Shown here: piece after piece, positions 63,903 through 64,000 of the stretch
Position numbering within the stretch: the stretch's first letter is position 1
Layout: every line of letters starts with the position of its first letter
Assembly (NCBI RefSeq): GCF_000001735.4
Contig: NC_003075.7
Span: 17,733,001-17,797,000 of the forward strand
Source of the DNA: Arabidopsis thaliana
Taxonomy: Eukaryota; Streptophyta; Magnoliopsida; Brassicales; Brassicaceae
Length of the DNA: 64,000 nt
Reading direction: 5' to 3'
The notes under the pieces: model-generated
The model's input: only the letters and a program-made list of their open reading frames with translations
What the model was told of the DNA's origin: nothing
Database searches by the model: none
Position numbers and translations under genes: made by a program

Positions 63903-64000
63903 CTATGCACGCAATTAGAAAAAAATTACACCTATAGATTCAAAAACATGTATTTTTTTGAAAAAGGTAATCAAGAAGGAAGATCTGATGGTATGTATAC

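Overview
This window is plant nuclear DNA and reads as Arabidopsis thaliana chromosome 4, long arm. The intergenic DNA is AT-rich, introns are short GT-AG introns, and hand-spliced proteins match, from memory, the known gene order AINTEGUMENTA (At4g37750) to bHLH25 (At4g37850). Spliced CDS lengths come out at the sizes I remember: ANT 555, SQE3 525, ACS8 469, MYB87 305, HAT22 278, XTH7 293, EPFL2 128, the At4g37820 protein 532, COX6a-like 102 and HKL3 493 residues. Exon borders were worked out by eye from reading frame and GT/AG sites. AGI numbers and names come from memory, not from a search.

Layout, left to right: about 6.5 kb without a recognised gene; ANT (+); SQE3 (+), squalene epoxidase; a 5.8 kb gap; ACS8 (+), ethylene biosynthesis; a 4.5 kb gap; MYB87 (-); an 8.7 kb gap; HAT22 (+), an HD-ZIP II factor; a 6.4 kb gap; XTH7 (-), cell-wall enzyme; EPFL2 (+), secreted peptide; a 4 kb gap; an acidic repetitive membrane-anchored protein (+); a COX6a-like mitochondrial subunit (-); a small three-exon gene candidate I do not recognise (-, 56096-56685); HKL3 (-), a hexokinase-like protein with altered active-site residues; a 4 kb gap; and the 3' end of bHLH25 (-), cut by the window edge. 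There is no operon-like organisation. Four of the genes encode transcription factors and sit beside very long non-coding flanks, while housekeeping genes are tightly packed at 52-59 kb. Several genes share growth and hormone themes (ANT, ACS8, HAT22, XTH7, EPFL2), but nothing in the sequence shows they act together.

Three signals are not explained by the recognised genes. (1) Between the COX6a-like gene and HKL3 there is a minus-strand structure with three in-phase exons, two GT-AG introns and an AATAAA signal, coding for about 98 residues. (2) At least fourteen places carry a 9-24 nt A- or T-rich insert flanked by 10-21 nt direct repeats. Several inserts share a short leader ending in ACC followed by an A run, which looks like tiny poly(A)-tailed insertions with target-site duplications or patch-type break repair. 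(3) A perfect 44-bp inverted repeat at 62388-62568 would fold into a long hairpin. I found no tRNA, rRNA, CRISPR array or intact transposon.
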